Below are positions 43,766 through 54,559 of a DNA stretch of 64,000 nucleotides, one piece after another. The first letter of the stretch is position 1. Each line of letters begins with the position of its first letter. The notes beneath the pieces are model-generated. The model was not told the DNA's origin, ran no database searches, and was given only the letters and a program-made list of their open reading frames with translations. Origin of the DNA: Clostridiales bacterium. Lineage in GTDB: Bacteria; Bacillota; Clostridia; Oscillospirales; Acutalibacteraceae. The translations under genes were made by a program, and so were the position numbers. Where the stretch lies: assembly GCA_021199275.1 (NCBI GenBank), contig JAJQIJ010000015.1, forward strand, positions 51,368 through 115,367. Reading direction: 5' to 3'.

Positions 43766-45575
43766 CGTCTGCCGAAAGCTTGAGCACAGCCATAAACGCC
43801 TCTTGCGGCACTTCAACAGCGCCGAACTGCCTCATTCGCTTTTTTCCTTCCTTTTGCTTTTCAAGCAGCTTTTTTTTGCGCGTAACATCACCGCCATAGC
43901 ATTTTGCAAGCACGTCTTTGCGCAGCGCTTTTACAGTTTCACGCGCTATAACTTTACTGCCTATCGCCACCTGAATAGGTATTTCAAACAAATGGCGCGG
44001 TATATGCTCTTTTAATTTAACAGCTATTTTACGCGCTTTTGTATATGCGGCGTCAGCATGCACTATGAACGACAAAGCGTCAATTATTTCGCCGTTTAAC
44101 AGCACGTCAACCTTAACAAGATTGCTGGGCTTATATTCCGAAATTTCATAGTCAAACGAAGCATAGCCCTTGGTGCGCGATTTAAGCGAATCAAAAAAGT
44201 CATATATAATTTCATTCAGCGGCAATTCATAGCTGATGTCAACCCTGTCAGGCGTAACATAGTTCATGGTTTTAAAAATGCCGCGGCGTTTCTGACACAT
44301 GTCCATTACCGCGCCGACATATTCGCCGGGCGTATATATATGCGCGTTACAAAAAGGTTCACGGCACGAAGCTATGCCAGCCTGGTCAGGGTAATTGGTG
44401 GGGTTGTCAACAGAAAGCTCTGTGCCGTCTGTCATATTAATTTTATAAACAACGCTTGGAATTGTTGTAACTAAATCTAAGTTATATTCCCTTTCAAGGC
44501 GTTCCTGAATTATTTCAAGGTGCAGCAGCCCCAAAAAGCCGCACCTGAAACCAAAGCCGAGAGCACCGGAAGTTTCAGGCTCATAAGAAAGCGAAGCGTC
44601 GTTTAACCTGAGCTTTTCAAGCGCATCGCGCAGAGCTTCATAATCAGCGCCGTCTGCCGGGTAAACGCCACAGAAAACCATTGGCTGCGCACGGCGGTAC
44701 CCGGGCAGCGGCTCTGCGGCAGGGTTTTCTGCTGTGGTAACCGTGTCGCCCACCGTGGCATCGCTGACTGTTTTAATGGAAGCCGTTATATAACCGACTT
44801 CGCCGGACGAAAGTTCGCCGGCCTTTTCCATAGAAGTGGCGCGCATATAGCCAACTTCAACAACAGTAAATTCAGCGCCTGACGCCATCATGCGCATTGT
44901 GTCGCCGGCTTTAATTTTACCGTCCATAACGCGCACGTAAACTATAACGCCCCTGTAAGCGTCATAAACAGAGTCAAACACAAGCGCGCGCAGCGGCTTT
45001 TCGTCATTACATTCGGGCGGCCTGATGTCAGACACTATGGCTTCAAGCACCCTTTCAACATTTTCGCCTGTTTTGGCAGAAATTCTGGGCGCGTCCATAC
45101 ATGGCAGGCCAATTATTTCTTCAACCTCTTTGGCGGCTCTTTCAGGCTCTGCCGCCGGCAAATCTATTTTATTTATAATCGGAATTATGTCAAGGTCATG
45201 GTCAAGCGCAAGATATGTGTTGGCAAGAGTCTGGGCTTCAACACCCTGAGAGGCGTCAACAATAAGCACGGCGCCTTCACACGCGGCAAGCGAACGTGAA
45301 ACTTCATAATTGAAATCAACATGCCCGGGTGTGTCAATAAGGTTGAAAACATAAGTTTCGCCGTCTTGTGCTTCATATTCAAGCTTAACGGCGTGCGCTT
45401 TTATTGTTATGCCGCGCTCACGTTCAAGTTCCATGTCGTCAAGCAGCTGCTCTGCCATGTCGCGTTTTTCAACGGAATGTGTAAGCTCAAGCAGCCTGTC
45501 AGCCAGTGTTGACTTGCCGTGGTCAATATGCGCTATTATTGAAAAATTACGTATATTTTCTTTTTTTACAGACAA
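43758..45575 (-). CDS. lepA: Elongation factor 4 (LepA)
   Basis: 605 residues, full length. GTPase motifs [27 protein letters not shown]; LepA-specific C-terminal domain with GVEVLLNGE-like [16 protein letters not shown] and [23 protein letters not shown]. Start codon is TTG with strong SD GGAGGAAG. Acts on stalled or assembling ribosomes. Confidence 0.97.
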   Translation of the reverse strand: MSVKKENIRNFSIIAHIDHGKSTLADRLLELTHSVEKRDMAEQLLDDMELERERGITIKAHAVKLEYEAQDGETYVFNLIDTPGHVDFNYEVSRSLAACEGAVLIVDASQGVEAQTLANTYLALDHDLDIIPIINKIDLPAAEPERAAKEVEEIIGLPCMDAPRISAKTGENVERVLEAIVSDIRPPECNDEKPLRALVFDSVYDAYRGVIVYVRVMDGKIKAGDTMRMMASGAEFTVVEVGYMRATSMEKAGELSSGEVGYITASIKTVSDATVGDTVTTAENPAAEPLPGYRRAQPMVFCGVYPADGADYEALRDALEKLRLNDASLSYEPETSGALGFGFRCGFLGLLHLEIIQERLEREYNLDLVTTIPSVVYKINMTDGTELSVDNPTNYPDQAGIASCREPFCNAHIYTPGEYVGAVMDMCQKRRGIFKTMNYVTPDRVDISYELPLNEIIYDFFDSLKSRTKGYASFDYEISEYKPSNLVKVDVLLNGEIIDALSFIVHADAAYTKARKIAVKLKEHIPRHLFEIPIQVAIGSKVIARETVKALRKDVLAKCYGGDVTRKKKLLEKQKEGKKRMRQFGAVEVPQEAFMAVLKLSADDE

Positions 45576-45679
45576 AATTCTTCCTCCGCTTTATTAAAAG
45601 AAATTTTGAAATGGGCACTCGTTACAAAAAACAAAACGCTGCCGGGCGCTGATTTATGCACACATGCTGCCGGTGAAAA

Positions 45680-46324
45680 TTAATAGCCCAATGTTTCATT
45701 AACAATTATAACCTTAATTCGGTTTATATGCCGCTGCCGGGCGCTTATTACATAATTACAGCAAATGCGGGCTTTGCTTGAGCAGCCGGCGCAAACAGGC
45801 GCGTCATTTTTGCCGGCGCTTATGCATTCGCCGGAATATGCGCACGCAGTGTCGCACGCAAGGCGCTTGGTGTTGAGCGGCGCCGCAATTTGTTTAACGC
45901 GCATGACCGCCTCGTCAATATCGGCAACTATTTTGTTTACGCCCACAACCATAATTACCTGGCGCGGGCCGTAAACTATGCAAGCCACACGGTTTGAATT
46001 ACCGTCAACATTATAGAGCTCGCCGTGCTGCGTTACAGCGTTTGACGAACAAAAATATGCGTCACACCCAAAGGCCCTTATATAGCACTGCCGCAGCTCT
46101 TCGCCGGTTAGGCCGGTTCTGTCAATATATTCATAGCAGCCGCTTTTCAGTAAATCAATAACGCCGGTTTCTTTTAAGCTTTCGCTGCCGCCGTTTGAAA
46201 CCGAACTGCCGGCGCAAACAAGTGTTTTGACAAGAGGCACAACTTCCCCTTTGGTTTCAACATAATAAGCTTTAATGCCGTTTTTTTCAAGATTTTGCAT
46301 GGTTGTTTCCACTGTTTTATCCAT
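45680..46324 (-). CDS. LUD-domain protein (lactate utilisation C / YkgG type)
   Basis: 214 residues from MDKTVETTMQNLEKNGIKAYY, with SD AGGGTGG. LUD motifs: VCAGSSVSNGGSESLKETGVID, CYIRAFGCDAYFCSSNAVTQHGELYNVDGNSNRVACIVYGP. A cysteine-rich tail (CDTACAYSGEC, CAGCSSKARICCNY) may bind metal. Standalone, without lutA/lutB, so a link to lactate oxidation is not supported. 14 nt after comM. Confidence 0.85.
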   Translation of the reverse strand: MDKTVETTMQNLEKNGIKAYYVETKGEVVPLVKTLVCAGSSVSNGGSESLKETGVIDLLKSGCYEYIDRTGLTGEELRQCYIRAFGCDAYFCSSNAVTQHGELYNVDGNSNRVACIVYGPRQVIMVVGVNKIVADIDEAVMRVKQIAAPLNTKRLACDTACAYSGECISAGKNDAPVCAGCSSKARICCNYVISARQRHINRIKVIIVNETLGY

Positions 46325-46338
46325 AATTACCACCCTTT

Positions 46339-47865
46339 TTATTTGCCCCAATATTTCCTGTCAAGGCTTCTGTAGCCTATTGCTTCAAAAATATGTTCGC
46401 TTTCAATGCTTTCGCTGCCATCAAGGTCTGCCACGGTGCGCGCAATTCTTAGTATTTTATCGTATGCACGCGGCGACAGGTCAAGCGCTTCAAAGCTTTT
46501 TTTCATGATTGCAGCGGCTTTATCACCCAGCACACAAACTTCCCGCGTAATTTTCGGGCTCATCTTGGCATTGCAGGAAATGCCGGTGCCGGCAAAGCGC
46601 TCTGTTTGAATACGGCGCGCTTTGTTTACACGCTTTCTTATTTCAAAAGACCCCTCTGCGCGCTGTGTTGAAGAAAGCTTGTCATAATCAACTGTGTCAA
46701 GTTCAATATGTATGTCAATTCTGTCAAGCAAGGGGCCGCTGACTTTGTCTTTATATCTTTTGATGGCTGCCTGTGTGCAATGGCACTGCTTTGACGCGCT
46801 GCCGTAATAGCCGCACGGGCAGGGGTTCATAGCCGCCACAACCATAAGGTTAGAAGGGTAAGAAACAGTGCCGCCTGTTCTTGTTATAACAATTTTGCCG
46901 TCTTCCAGCGGCTGGCGCAGAGATTCCTTGGTGCGCCTGTCAAATTCGGGAAATTCGTCCATAAACAGCACGCCGTTGTGCGCAAGGCTTATTTCCCCCG
47001 GTTTCGGAATATTGCCGCCGCCTGTAAATCCCTGGGCAGACACGGTGTGGTGCGGGCTGCGAAACGGGCGCATTGAAATAAGGCGTTCACCCTTTTGCAG
47101 CTCGCCCGCTATTGAATAGATTTTAGTTGTTTCAAGTTTTTCATCGAAAGTCATTTCAGGCAAAATTGTTGGAATTCTTTTTGCAAGCATTGACTTACCT
47201 GTGCCCGGCGGGCCTATCATAAGGCAGTTATGACCGCCCGCCGCCGCAATTTCAAGGGCGCGCTTGGCGCTTTCCTGCCCCCTTACGTCTGCGAAATCAA
47301 CAAAATATTCACGCTGCTCTTGCGGCTGAGACGGTAAGTAGCACGGCTCAAGCGGCGCAACATCGCTGAAATGCTGTATAACCTCTATAACATTTGACAC
47401 GGCATAAACGTCTATTCCGTCTACCACACTGGCTTCAGCCCTGTTTTCCAGCGGCACAAACACAGTTTTTATTTGTTCTTCTCTTGCTTTAAGCAGCATT
47501 GGCAGCACGCCGCGGCAGCCCCTTATTTCGCCGTCAAGCGAAAGTTCGCCAATAAAGGCGCAATTTTCAATATTGCCCTTTATTTGCTTGGTGGCTTTTA
47601 AAAGCGCTATGAAAATAGGCAAGTCATAAACAGAGCCCTCTTTTTTAATGTCAGCGGGCGCAATATTTACGGTTATTCTTGAAACCGGGTATTGAAAATG
47701 GCGGTTTTTAATGCTTGACCTGACCCGTTCTTTGCTTTCTTTAACACCGGCGTCCGGAAGCCCGACTATATCAAAACGCGGTAAGCCCTGGCTCAAGTCC
47801 GCTTCTACAATAACCGAAAAAGCGTCCATTCCGTAAATTCCGAGACTTAGAACTTTTGCATACAT
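46339..47865 (-). CDS. comM: YifB/ComM family Mg-chelatase-like ATPase
   Basis: 508 residues from MYAKVLSLGIYGMDAF; a TTG at 47877 is less likely. N-terminal Lon-like domain (GLPDAGVKESKERVRSSIKN, IGELSLDGEIRGCRGVLPML), AAA+ core with GPPGTGKSMLAKRIPTILP and HNGVLFMDEFPEFDRR, then the zinc-type CPCGYYG...CHCT. ComM helicase promotes branch migration during natural transformation in studied species. In many Firmicutes yifB sits beside dprA; here the two are about 9 kb apart. Copy B of the RNA motif lies 60 nt upstream. Confidence 0.93.
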   Translation of the reverse strand: MYAKVLSLGIYGMDAFSVIVEADLSQGLPRFDIVGLPDAGVKESKERVRSSIKNRHFQYPVSRITVNIAPADIKKEGSVYDLPIFIALLKATKQIKGNIENCAFIGELSLDGEIRGCRGVLPMLLKAREEQIKTVFVPLENRAEASVVDGIDVYAVSNVIEVIQHFSDVAPLEPCYLPSQPQEQREYFVDFADVRGQESAKRALEIAAAGGHNCLMIGPPGTGKSMLAKRIPTILPEMTFDEKLETTKIYSIAGELQKGERLISMRPFRSPHHTVSAQGFTGGGNIPKPGEISLAHNGVLFMDEFPEFDRRTKESLRQPLEDGKIVITRTGGTVSYPSNLMVVAAMNPCPCGYYGSASKQCHCTQAAIKRYKDKVSGPLLDRIDIHIELDTVDYDKLSSTQRAEGSFEIRKRVNKARRIQTERFAGTGISCNAKMSPKITREVCVLGDKAAAIMKKSFEALDLSPRAYDKILRIARTVADLDGSESIESEHIFEAIGYRSLDRKYWGK

Positions 47866-47924
47866 TGTTAAGCCCAACCTTAAAGTGAATTCTGTTTGGC
47901 AGAAAATTTAACAATAACTATGGC

Positions 47925-48066
47925 AAGTCTTTATTGAACTAACGTTTCAATAAAAGCTTGAAAGCCGTTAAACATGGGCGACAGCAGCCGCAACCCGAGA
48001 GTGGGTTTTAATTACCGATGACTGAAAATCGCAAAGAGCCGCCTGCGAAAGCGCGGCACATTTTGC
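47925..48066 (-). ncRNA. Structured RNA motif, copy B, upstream of comM
   Basis: Minus strand order: TGCAAAATGTGCCGC, hairpin GCCGC...GC-TTTC-GC...GCGGC, CGATTTTCAGTCA (48031-48019), TCGGTAATTAA (48018-48008), ACCC/GGGT hairpin, GCTGTCGC (47985-47978), AAGCTTTTATTGAA (47959-47946), hairpin TTATTGAA/TTCAATAA, GACTT (47929-47925). These match blocks of copy A in order. A promoter at 48087-48115 reads into it and on into comM. No T-run terminator follows the last hairpin, so it could be a cis leader of comM. Confidence 0.62.
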
Positions 48067-48086
48067 ATTAAGTTATTGTTTATGCT

Positions 48087-48115
48087 ATTATACAACAATC
48101 GGTTACTTTGCGCAA
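48087..48115 (-). promoter_or_regulatory. Promoter reading into motif B and comM
   Basis: Minus strand TTGCGC (48110-48115), 17-nt spacer, TATAAT (48087-48092). Gives a leader of about 210 nt before the comM ATG. The interval 48116-48212 shows only short GC-rich dyads. Confidence 0.6.
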
Positions 48116-48212
48116 CAATTTTCTGCTTTGGCGCTGCAATTTGGCATGCACGCCGCGCTTGCCCGCACGGCGCTCAAAGGCGGTAATATTATGCAATAAC
48201 TTATTTTTTAAG

Positions 48213-48241
48213 TTGACAACTTGCTGTCTAAAGTTTAGAAT
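48213..48241 (+). promoter_or_regulatory. Promoter of the phosphoglucomutase unit
   Basis: TTGACA (48213-48218), 17-nt spacer, TAGAAT (48236-48241). SD AAAGGAG sits before ATG 48297. Confidence 0.75.
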
Positions 48242-48296
48242 ATAGCTTAGCGGGAAAAGTTGCCGCCTTGTAAATAACCAGATAAAGGAGTCAACC

Positions 48297-50024
48297 ATGA
48301 ACGACATAAATGCATTATATGACGAATGGCTCTGCAAAGCCACGAAAGACCCTGATTTAATTGAAGAGCTTCGCAGTATTTCCGGAAATGAAAGCGAAAT
48401 TCTTGACAGGTTTTACAAGCCGCTTGAATTCGGCACTGCGGGCCTGCGCGGCGTAATAGGCGCCGGCACAAACAGAATGAATTATTACACCGTCTGCCAG
48501 GCAACGCAAGGGTTGGCAGATTTTCTGAACAAGCATTTTGAAAATCCAAGCGTTGCAATAGGCTATGATTCGCGCATTAAAAGCGAATATTTTTCTAAAG
48601 CCGCAGCACAGGTGCTTGCCGCAAACAACATTAAAGTTTATATTTTTGACGAACTGCAGCCAACGCCATGCCTGTCTTTTGCCGTGCGGCGGTTTAAAAC
48701 GTCAAGCGGAATTATAATTACGGCGTCGCACAACCCGTCTAAATATAACGGGTTTAAATGCTATGACCAAAACGGCTATCAAATGACAGACGACGAAGCG
48801 TTTGAAGTGCAGTCGTTCATTAAAAAAACGGACTGTTTCAAAGACATAAAATCCATTGATTTTGCAAAAGCACAAAGCGCCGGCTTAATTGAATATATGG
48901 GCAAAGATGTTATTGATGAATTTTTGCTTGAAGTTGAAAAGCAGCGCATTAACCCCGCCGCCTGCGCCGCGGCCGGGCTCAGCGTCATATATACCCCGCT
49001 CAACGGCACTGGAAATAAACCTGTAAGGGCAATTCTTGAAAGGTGCGGCGTAAAAAAGCTTGCCGTTGTGCCGCAGCAGGAAATGCCGGACGGTAATTTT
49101 CCGACCTGCCCCTACCCTAACCCGGAAATCAGGCAGGCTTTTGAATGTGCGCTCAAGCTTGCCGAAAATGAAAAGGCAGATATTTTGCTTGCCACAGACC
49201 CTGACTGTGACAGGGTGGGTATAGCCGTGCTTGATAAAAACGGTGAATACACGCTTATGAGCGGCAACGAAGTCGGCGTTATTTTATTGAATTATATACT
49301 TTCAGAACGTAAAAAGGCAGGCACGCTTCCGCAAAACGCAATAGCGGTAAAATCTTTTGTTTCAACGGCGCTGGCAGAAAAAATTGCCGCCAAATATAAC
49401 TGCCGTTTTAAAAACCTGCTGACAGGGTTTAAATATATAGGCGAACTTATAACCAAGCTTGAAGCGCAAGGCCGCGCAGATGAATTTATAATGGGCTTTG
49501 AAGAATCTTACGGCTATCTTGCCGGCACGCACGCAAGAGACAAAGACGCGGTTGTGGCTGCAATGCTTATTTGTGAAACAGCAGCATTTTATAAGTTGCA
49601 GGGCAAAAATCTTATTGAAGTAATGAATGAAATTTACGCTGAATTCGGCTATTATAAAAACAGCGTAAAAAGTTATGAATTTGAAGGCGCAGCGGGCATG
49701 AAAAAAATGGAATCAATTATGAATTCGCTGCGTGACAGCGCCCCGCAGCAGCTTGCCAAGTCTCAAATTATTAAAATAGACGACTATAAAACAAGTATTT
49801 CAAAAGATTTAATTTCAGGCAGTGAAACTGAAATTGACCTGCCCAAATCAAACGTGCTTTCATATGAAGCTGAAAACGGCTGCACTCTTATTATCAGGCC
49901 GAGCGGCACAGAGCCTAAAATAAAAGCATATGTGACCGCCGTTGGCAGCTCTGCCGCCCAATCTGCAAGCATTGCAGAAGTTTTGACTAATGAAGCCGAC
50001 GCGCTGATGGACAGCAGGGGGTAA
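48297..50024 (+). CDS. Phosphoglucomutase/phosphomannomutase, alpha-D-phosphohexomutase family
   Basis: 575 residues. Active-site serine in ITASHNPSKYNGFK, Mg-binding DPDCDRVG, sugar-binding GFEESYGYL, and phosphate-binding IRPSGTEPKIKAYV. Size and FGTAGLRGVIGAGTNRMN near the N-terminus match the PgcA/PGM2-type enzymes interconverting glucose-1-phosphate and glucose-6-phosphate. Plus-strand gene with its own promoter. Confidence 0.94.
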   Translation: MNDINALYDEWLCKATKDPDLIEELRSISGNESEILDRFYKPLEFGTAGLRGVIGAGTNRMNYYTVCQATQGLADFLNKHFENPSVAIGYDSRIKSEYFSKAAAQVLAANNIKVYIFDELQPTPCLSFAVRRFKTSSGIIITASHNPSKYNGFKCYDQNGYQMTDDEAFEVQSFIKKTDCFKDIKSIDFAKAQSAGLIEYMGKDVIDEFLLEVEKQRINPAACAAAGLSVIYTPLNGTGNKPVRAILERCGVKKLAVVPQQEMPDGNFPTCPYPNPEIRQAFECALKLAENEKADILLATDPDCDRVGIAVLDKNGEYTLMSGNEVGVILLNYILSERKKAGTLPQNAIAVKSFVSTALAEKIAAKYNCRFKNLLTGFKYIGELITKLEAQGRADEFIMGFEESYGYLAGTHARDKDAVVAAMLICETAAFYKLQGKNLIEVMNEIYAEFGYYKNSVKSYEFEGAAGMKKMESIMNSLRDSAPQQLAKSQIIKIDDYKTSISKDLISGSETEIDLPKSNVLSYEAENGCTLIIRPSGTEPKIKAYVTAVGSSAAQSASIAEVLTNEADALMDSRG

Positions 50025-50027
50025 AAA

Positions 50028-50132
50028 ATGAGAAACAGAATGTGGGTAAGAGTTGTTGCAATCATCTTAGCGGTTTTAATGGCGGGCAGTTGCATTATTT
50101 CCGGGCTCTATGCGCTGTTTGCCAGTGTGTAA
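50028..50132 (+). CDS. 34-residue single-span membrane protein
   Basis: Starts ATG 50028, 3 nt after the mutase stop, with SD AGGGGGT overlapping that stop. Residues 1-8 are basic (MRNRMWVR), then VVAIILAVLMAGSCIISGLYALF spans the membrane. The coupling and SD make it a likely real gene. Function unknown; the length resembles small membrane regulators. Confidence 0.6.
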   Translation: MRNRMWVRVVAIILAVLMAGSCIISGLYALFASV

Positions 50133-50165
50133 AAGCTGTAATTTCGGCTGAATTTCAGCAAAGCA

Positions 50166-50200
50166 AAAGGTCTTTCACTTAATAAGCGAAAGACCTTTTT
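50166..50200. terminator. Bidirectional terminator between the mutase unit and groEL
   Basis: AAAGGTCTTTC (50166-50176) and GAAAGACCTTT (50188-50198), T-run to the right, A-rich to the left. Separates convergent units. Confidence 0.78.
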
Positions 50201-50236
50201 TAATTTGGGTATAATGCCGCAAGCCGGCGGGAAGCA

Positions 50237-52163
<1,927 letters not shown>

Positions 52164-52193
52164 TTGCAATCACCTCTAATTTAATTTACTGAG

Positions 52194-52220
52194 TTAGCAC
52201 TCTGACGTCTTGAGTGCTAA
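52194..52220. promoter_or_regulatory. CIRCE operator
   Basis: TTAGCACTC (52194-52202), N9, GAGTGCTAA (52212-52220): the consensus HrcA-binding inverted repeat without mismatch. It lies between promoter and groES, so groESL is an HrcA-repressed heat-shock operon. hrcA is not in the window. Confidence 0.98.
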
Positions 52221-52225
52221 ATACT

Positions 52226-52253
52226 ATTTTAGCAAGATTTTTCCATTTGTCAA
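52226..52253 (-). promoter_or_regulatory. Promoter of groES-groEL
   Basis: Minus strand TTGACA (52248-52253), 16-nt spacer, TAAAAT (52226-52231), just upstream of CIRCE. Confidence 0.8.
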
Positions 52254-52378
52254 TAGTATTTGCAAATTTTTACAAAAATTTATTCAATAATTTTTTAAGC
52301 TTGCAAATTTATGACCACTTGGCGAATATCGAAACTGACAGGCGCCAAAAATTCGCACAAAAAAACGGGCTTTAAAAA

Positions 52379-54199
52379 CTAAACAAAATTTACATTAAAT
52401 ATTTTAATCCAATAATAAACTTGCACAATGTACGCAAGCACCTGCGGCACGCGCATAAGCTGCCCATACCACGGCTCGCTGAGCGCGTCAGGGTTCATCA
52501 TAAGCTCTTTAATTTTTTCATGCCGCAGCATTTCGGAAAGCGGGCATTGCCTGTCGTCTAAAACCGTGCTTACCATTTTGCACACTTCATTAAAGTAAGC
52601 CGGGTTGTGCGTTTTCGGATATGGGCTTTTTTTGCGCCATGCAATAGACGGCGGCAGCTCGCCTTCAAAAGCTTTTCTGAGCACGCCTTTTTCCCTGCCG
52701 CCAAGCGATTTTATGCCCCATGGCATGTTATATGCATATTCAACAATTCTGTAATCGCAAAACGGCACGCGCACTTCAAGCGAGCTTTGCATGCTCATTG
52801 CGTCTTTGCGCATAAGCAGCGTTTGCATAAACCAGTCAAGATTAAGCCTGAACATTTCACGCATGCGCTTTTCAAGCGTGCTGTCGCTTGAAAGAAAATC
52901 TGTGTCGCTGACTGTTTTAAGATACTTTTCCCTAACGTATTCGTCGCCTGAGGGCAGCAGGCCGTTTTTCAGAATACTCTGCCTTAGCACAGTGCTTCGG
53001 CTCCACGGAAACGTGTCTTCAAATAATATTTCGCTGTTATGATACCAGGGGTAACCGCCGAATATTTCGTCTGCGCATTCGCCTGACAGCGCAACCGTGT
53101 GCGTTTTCGCCACTTCGCGGCAAAACAGCAAAAGCGACGAGTCAACATCTGTAAAACCGGGCACACCCCTTGCCGCCGTGCTTTCAAAAAGAGCAGTTGC
53201 AAGGGCGGCATTGTCAAGCACAACATTACGGTGGCAGCTGTTTATATAGCCGGAAATCAAGTCTAAATAATCGCTGTCTTTGTTTGGCTGAAAGGTGCTT
53301 TTTTTAAAGTATTTATCGTTGTCAATATAATCAACCGAAAAAGTGTCAAGACGGCTGTTATGTTCTGCCGCCGCCCTGCTGCCTATGGCGCTTATTATTG
53401 ACGAATCAAGCCCGCCGCTTAAAAAGGTGCAAACCGGCACATCGCTTATAAGCTGTCTTTTTACGGCATTTGTAACAAGTTGCCTTGTGTGTTCAACCGT
53501 TTCAGCCTCATTTTCAACGTGTTCATGAGCTTCAAGGCGCCAATAGCTTTTTATGTTTATTTTGCCGTTTTTATATTTTAAATATGTTGCCGGCGCGAGC
53601 TCATTTATGTCTTTAAACACAGCGTTGCCTATTGTTCTGGCCGGGCCCAGCATAAATATTTCATTTAGGCCCGTTTCGTCAACATCGCTTGAAATTTCAG
53701 GCACCAGCAGCATGCTTGCAATTTTGCTTGCAAATGCAAAAACGCCATGCTTTTCAGCATAAAAAAGCGGTTTAACCCCAATTCTGTCTCTTGCCAAAAA
53801 CAGTTCTTTTTCATCTTCATTCCACACGGCAAAAGCAAAAATTCCGTTTAACTTTTTAACGCTTTCTTCACGCCATTTATGAAAAGCTTTCAGCACAACC
53901 TCTGTGTCGCAATGGCCCGTAAAGCTGTAGCCGCAGTCAATAAGCTCGTTTCTGATTTCATCTGTGTTATAAATTTCACCGTTATATGCAATTACCATGT
54001 TACCGAAACGCATGGGCTGGGCGCCATTTTCAATGTCAATTACCGAAAGGCGCCTGTGAATTAAAGAAATATATGGCGTGGTGTATTCGCCTTTGTCGTC
54101 CGGGCCGCGCTCTTTTAAGCTCAAGCTTATCTTTTCAACAAAATCATTTCTGTTTCGCATGTCCTTACTGTAAGACAACATTCCTGCAATTCCGCACAT
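52379..54199 (-). CDS. asnB: Asparagine synthase, glutamine-hydrolysing
   Basis: 606 residues. Cys2 nucleophile (MCGIAGM), glutaminase residues RGPDDKGEY and YNGEIYN, then the ATP-pyrophosphatase domain with FLSGGLDSSIISAI and SGECADEIFGGYPWY. Makes asparagine from aspartate and glutamine. Own promoter at 54247-54275; no T-box is seen. It follows tRNA-Thr, ended by a terminator. Confidence 0.95.
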   Translation of the reverse strand: MCGIAGMLSYSKDMRNRNDFVEKISLSLKERGPDDKGEYTTPYISLIHRRLSVIDIENGAQPMRFGNMVIAYNGEIYNTDEIRNELIDCGYSFTGHCDTEVVLKAFHKWREESVKKLNGIFAFAVWNEDEKELFLARDRIGVKPLFYAEKHGVFAFASKIASMLLVPEISSDVDETGLNEIFMLGPARTIGNAVFKDINELAPATYLKYKNGKINIKSYWRLEAHEHVENEAETVEHTRQLVTNAVKRQLISDVPVCTFLSGGLDSSIISAIGSRAAAEHNSRLDTFSVDYIDNDKYFKKSTFQPNKDSDYLDLISGYINSCHRNVVLDNAALATALFESTAARGVPGFTDVDSSLLLFCREVAKTHTVALSGECADEIFGGYPWYHNSEILFEDTFPWSRSTVLRQSILKNGLLPSGDEYVREKYLKTVSDTDFLSSDSTLEKRMREMFRLNLDWFMQTLLMRKDAMSMQSSLEVRVPFCDYRIVEYAYNMPWGIKSLGGREKGVLRKAFEGELPPSIAWRKKSPYPKTHNPAYFNEVCKMVSTVLDDRQCPLSEMLRHEKIKELMMNPDALSEPWYGQLMRVPQVLAYIVQVYYWIKIFNVNFV

Positions 54200-54246
54200 A
54201 ATACCACCCTTTTAAAATAAGCAATAAAGCACCTGGGCTTCTGTTT

Positions 54247-54275
54247 ATTATATGCATTGTGCGCGAATTTGAGAA
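54247..54275 (-). promoter_or_regulatory. Promoter of asnB
   Basis: Minus strand TTCTCA (54270-54275), 17-nt spacer, TATAAT (54247-54252); SD AAGGGTGG before ATG. Confidence 0.6.
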
Positions 54276-54302
54276 ATATTAATCTTTTGCCGCATATTAA
54301 AC

Positions 54303-54335
54303 ACAGAAAAATGGCCGCACAAATATTATGCGGCC
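54303..54335 (-). terminator. Terminator of tRNA-Thr
   Basis: TGGCCGCA (54311-54318) pairs with TGCGGCCA (54328-54335), followed on the minus strand by TTTTTCTG. Confidence 0.78.
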
Positions 54336-54336
54336 A

Positions 54337-54413
54337 CTGGAGCTACCGGCCGGACTTGAACCGGCGACCTGCTGATTACGAATCAGCTGCTCTACCAACT
54401 GAGCCACGGTAGC
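54337..54413 (-). tRNA. tRNA-Thr (anticodon CGU) with an 8-nt T loop
   Basis: 77 nt with CCA. Acceptor GCTACCG/CGGTAGC, D stem GCTC/GAGC, anticodon GCTGA-TTCGTAA-TCAGC, variable AGGTC. The T stem GCCGG/CCGGC encloses GTTCAAGT, 8 nt instead of 7. Using standard numbering instead gives two mismatches in the T stem. Reads ACG. Confidence 0.9.
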
Positions 54414-54432
54414 ATTTTTTAAAACATTTAGA

Positions 54433-54461
54433 ATTATACAATAAAAAAAGACGGCGGTCAA
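54433..54461 (-). promoter_or_regulatory. Promoter of tRNA-Thr
   Basis: Minus strand TTGACC (54456-54461), 17-nt spacer, TATAAT (54433-54438). Confidence 0.75.
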
Positions 54462-54559
54462 GTAAAAAGCGAAAAAATGCGAAATTTCTTTGAAACGAAG
54501 CCGCTGCCGCCCCTTAAAGAGCCGCCGGAAATCAGCATGCTGCCGGCAGCTTTGGCGTT

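Noticed and set aside
48020..48035. Hammerhead-like core in motif B (CGATGA ... GAAA on the plus strand)
   Set aside because: The full CUGANGA/GAAA core and cleavage-site stem are missing, and copy A lacks it.
48031..48060. Group II intron domain V in motif B (GAGCCG...GAAA...CGGC)
   Set aside because: The loop and bulge do not match domain V, and no reverse transcriptase or other intron domains are nearby.
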